NCBI RefSeq assembly: GCF_024730565.1
Contig: NZ_CP077725.1
Span: 1,736,001-1,800,000 of the forward strand
Reading direction: 5' to 3'
From: Clostridium sp. CM027
Lineage (GTDB): Bacteria; Bacillota; Clostridia; Clostridiales; Clostridiaceae
Length of the DNA stretch: 64,000 nt
Part shown: positions 61,957 to 64,000 of the stretch, piece after piece
Layout of the letters: each line of letters opens with the position of its first letter
Numbering within the stretch: position 1 is the stretch's first letter
Notes under the pieces: model-generated
Database searches by the model: none
What the model saw: only the letters and a program-made list of their open reading frames with translations
What the model was told of the DNA's origin: nothing
Position numbers and translations under genes: made by a program

Positions 61957-62786
61957 TAAAAAAAACCAGAAAATTAAATGTAGGTAAACTAGCTCTAGGA
62001 GTTATTGGTATTGCCTTAGGCGCATTATTTTTATCACCTTTTTATATCATTATTATCAATTCCCTTAAAACAAAAAAAGAATTATTTGCAAGTGTATTGT
62101 CCTTTCCTGAAATATTCACTTTAAATAATTATAAAGAAGCATTTGATAGGTTGCACTATTTAAATGCAATTACTAACTCTTTAACAATAACAATATCTGG
62201 TGTTATTTTTATTGCAATATTCGCTTCAATGGCGGGCTGGATGTTAGAGCGGACAAAAACAAAACTGAGCAACGCAATTCTTTTGTTATTTATTTCATCC
62301 ATGTTAATACCTTTTCAAGCAATCATGTTGCCCCTAGTTAGAATTATGGGTAAATTTAAATTATTGAATATGGGTGGACTCATATTTATGTATCTTGGCT
62401 TTGGATCAGCCTTATCCATATTCCTGTATCATGGTTTTGTAAAAGGAATCCCAAAGGAGTTAGATGAAGCTTCCATGTTAGATGGTTGCAACAAATTTCA
62501 AACCTTTTGGTATATAATATTTCCTTTGTTAAAACCAATAACTGTTACAGTTTCTATCTTAAATACCGTTTGGATTTGGAATGATTTTTTATTGCCATCC
62601 TTAGTTATTAATAGACCAGGAACACAAACATTGCCATTGAGAACTTTCTTTTTCTTTGGTGAATATACCAAACAGTGGAATTTAGCTCTTGCGGGACTAA
62701 CTCTCGCAATTATTCCAGTTATAATATTTTATTTTTTAGCACAAAAACAAATTATAAAATCTATTGCAGCTGGAAGCATAAAATAA
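61953..62786 (+). CDS. Carbohydrate ABC importer permease (MalG/UgpE type)
   Basis: 277 residues with six membrane helices. The EAA motif reads ELDEASMLDGCNKFQTFWYIIFPLLKP near residue 168, and the C-terminus KQIIKSIAAGSIK is characteristic. It completes the importer with the two preceding genes. The operon ends at the hairpin at 62874-62939. No glycosidase or ATPase gene follows. Confidence 0.93.
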   Translation: MIKKTRKLNVGKLALGVIGIALGALFLSPFYIIIINSLKTKKELFASVLSFPEIFTLNNYKEAFDRLHYLNAITNSLTITISGVIFIAIFASMAGWMLERTKTKLSNAILLLFISSMLIPFQAIMLPLVRIMGKFKLLNMGGLIFMYLGFGSALSIFLYHGFVKGIPKELDEASMLDGCNKFQTFWYIIFPLLKPITVTVSILNTVWIWNDFLLPSLVINRPGTQTLPLRTFFFFGEYTKQWNLALAGLTLAIIPVIIFYFLAQKQIIKSIAAGSIK

Positions 62787-62873
62787 TCAGTTTTTCTTTA
62801 AATTGTAGATATCTTTAGTGTGAACCAAACTTAGGAATCCATACAATTTCTAAGCTTATTTAAAAATTTCTAC

Positions 62874-62939
62874 ATAAATAGCCAACTAATAAATCCCGGA
62901 AGATGTTAATTCTCCGGGATTTATTAGTTGGCTATTTAT
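62874..62939 (+). terminator. Large terminator hairpin of the carbohydrate ABC operon
   Basis: About 26 bp of nearly perfect stem (ATAAATAGCCAACTAATAAA side) with the G/C core TCCCGGA...TCCGGGA and a short loop, 88 bp after the last stop codon. The A/T-rich outer stem doubles as the U-rich tail. Confidence 0.8.
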
Positions 62940-63063
62940 TCAACAGATTCATTCAATAATACGAGTTTTACCATGTGATAGTCGAGTTACAACTAATTTC
63001 AGTAACATTCTAGGATTGTTCTTCATATATTAATACAGTAGAAATATTTGAAGGGAGCCTTTT

Positions 63064-63732
63064 ATGTTCTATTGTCCAAACAATTATAATGATCCTTATC
63101 CGCTATATAGAGTTACCCCTAAGAATTCTTATTTTAGGATTCTTCATGCTTCACCTAAATCCCCAGCTGTTGATGTATATATTAATGATATGTTAAAATT
63201 TAAAAACCTTACTTATGGTGCTTTTACAGATTATATAGAAGTTATGGCTGGAAATTACAATGTAAAATTGTATGCTACAGGTACTAAAACTACACCTGTA
63301 CTTAATAAAAATATTTTTATTCCGCCTGAAAAAATTTACACCGTTGCAGTTATTGGTCTATTACCTAACATTGAGTTACTACCTATTCCAGAACCTATAG
63401 TTATAAATCCTAGTAACAATGCTTATATTAAATTTGCTCATTTATCACCTAATCTCGGTGCTGTAGATGTTGCATTACCAGACGGTAAAATTCTACTTAA
63501 AAATATTAAGTACAAACAATTTACTGATTATATAGAAGTCCCTGTTGGAACTTATACTTTAGAAGTTAGACCTACTGGTACCACGAATATTGCTTTATAC
63601 GTCCCTAATATAAAACTAAAACCTAATCGTTTTTACACTGTTTATGCTGTAGGATTAGCTAACGATATTCCAGGCCTTCAAGCTCTAATTCCTCTTGATG
63701 GTAGTTCTTATTTAGATTTACGCGAAGATTAG
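63064..63732 (+). CDS. DUF4397 repeat protein
   Basis: 222 residues with two DUF4397 units, about 20-110 and 123-205. Each starts with a strand pattern (FRILHASPKSPAVDVYINDML; IKFAHLSPNLGAVDVALPDGK) and contains FTDYIEV..G.Y....TGT and YTV. These are beta-sandwich domains found in cell-surface or spore-associated proteins. There is no signal peptide or anchor, so location is uncertain. Ribosome binding site AAGGGAG. Function unknown. Confidence 0.85.
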   Translation: MFYCPNNYNDPYPLYRVTPKNSYFRILHASPKSPAVDVYINDMLKFKNLTYGAFTDYIEVMAGNYNVKLYATGTKTTPVLNKNIFIPPEKIYTVAVIGLLPNIELLPIPEPIVINPSNNAYIKFAHLSPNLGAVDVALPDGKILLKNIKYKQFTDYIEVPVGTYTLEVRPTGTTNIALYVPNIKLKPNRFYTVYAVGLANDIPGLQALIPLDGSSYLDLRED

Positions 63733-63765
63733 TTATTGCGTGTTTTTGATAAAAAATATTAAAAT

Positions 63766-63802
63766 TAAAGTTCTAGGATTTGCAAAAATTCCTAGAACTT
63801 TA
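63766..63802. terminator. Inverted repeat between convergent genes, probable terminator
   Basis: A perfect 13-bp stem TAAAGTTCTAGGA/TCCTAGAACTTTA with an 11-nt loop sits between the DUF4397 gene and the convergent subtilase gene. T runs are short, so strength is uncertain. Confidence 0.6.
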
Positions 63803-63818
63803 TGGTGCGCTGAAATTC

Positions 63819-64000
63819 TTACTTATCATCCTTTAATGCTTCTATTAATTTTATTGGATTTATCAGTTTGCCTGTTTTGGTTTCTTTACCTTCATTGCTT
63901 ATATCCATGGCATCGCCTGTTCTCAGTGCAGTACTCCAAAATAAATCAGGAGTGATATTGGGTTTTACTTGACAAGACAGGGCATATAGTCCAGCAAGAT
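63819..64000 (-). CDS. Subtilase-family (S8) serine peptidase, C-terminal fragment (cut by window edge)
   Basis: The last 60 codons of a gene entering from the right edge, stop at 63819-63821. The translation reads LAGLYALSCQVKPNITPDLFW, then RTGDAMDISNEGK and GKLINPIKLIEALK. This matches the segment that follows the catalytic Ser (GTSMA.PY-AGLYALA) in clostridial S8 peptidases. The catalytic triad itself is outside the window, so activity cannot be judged. Confidence 0.7.
   Translation of the reverse strand, partial: LAGLYALSCQVKPNITPDLFWSTALRTGDAMDISNEGKETKTGKLINPIKLIEALKDDK

Noticed and set aside
63740-63955. A 71-codon open frame on the plus strand at the right end
   Set aside because: It lies antisense to the recognizable subtilase C-terminus, crosses the intergenic hairpin and resembles no family I know.

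Overview
The window is very A+T-rich. It has long runs of co-oriented, tightly packed genes with strong AGGAGG-type ribosome binding sites and many U-tailed hairpins. The gene content is strictly anaerobic: a tungsten/molybdenum aldehyde:ferredoxin oxidoreductase, an electron-confurcating lactate dehydrogenase/Etf complex, a clostridial-type ethanolamine microcompartment, and HutP and EutV/EutW antitermination. This points to a Clostridium-like Firmicute. The species is not identified.

Layout. 1-4.8 kb: the edge of an MFS transporter, a two-component system (OmpR-type regulator plus HAMP kinase) followed by an exported beta-propeller-like protein and a frame-disrupted small relative, then tRNA-Ser(CGA). 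5-8 kb (+): an iron/corrinoid/oxyanion-type ABC importer (permease, ATPase, lipoprotein) that ends at a large hairpin shared with the convergent next operon. 8.2-15.6 kb (-): mogA/moaB, moeA, moeA-PBP fusion, moaA, moaC, MOSC protein and aldehyde:ferredoxin oxidoreductase, i.e. pyranopterin cofactor synthesis coupled to an enzyme that uses it. 16-23.4 kb (-): a lactate operon in the order regulator, etfB, ferredoxin-etfA, FAD D-lactate dehydrogenase, lactate permease, lactate racemase, matching the lctABCDEF arrangement known from Acetobacterium. 24-34.3 kb (-): a myo-inositol operon with an iron-type alcohol dehydrogenase, iolJ, iolC, iolB, iolD, iolG, iolE, a sodium:solute symporter and a DeoR regulator. 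The regulator lies between two ~80-nt direct repeats. A propionate/acetate CoA-transferase diverges from this operon. 36-52.2 kb (-): an ethanolamine-utilization microcompartment locus (eutG-like, eutS, P, V, W, A, B, C, L, BMC-tail protein, E, M, T, pduL, a eut-associated protein, N, pduT-like, H, Q). 52.6-56.5 kb: a DUF4491 gene, then a TrpXYZ-like ABC importer with an adjacent hutP. 56.7-59.1 kb: a TetR regulator convergent with an oleate hydratase. 59.6-62.8 kb (+): a carbohydrate ABC importer under a sigma-A-like promoter with an overlapping cre site. 63-64 kb: a DUF4397 protein and the 3' end of a subtilase gene.

How the parts work together. Lactate would be taken up, racemized, and oxidized with electron confurcation through ferredoxin and Etf. 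Inositol would be degraded to dihydroxyacetone phosphate and malonate semialdehyde. Ethanolamine would be cleaved in a shell by EutBC to acetaldehyde, which is disproportionated by EutE, PduL and EutG. The eut locus carries three separate promoter or intergenic leaders, each with two small hairpins bearing ANTAR-type hexaloops that overlap an intrinsic terminator. This is the EutV antitermination architecture.

The least explained signals are two. First, a HutP-family gene sits next to an ABC operon whose leader carries a dense UAG-triplet array, with a further pair of UAGs over the start codon. Second, a ~150-nt structured repeat occurs in the leaders of both this operon and eutG.
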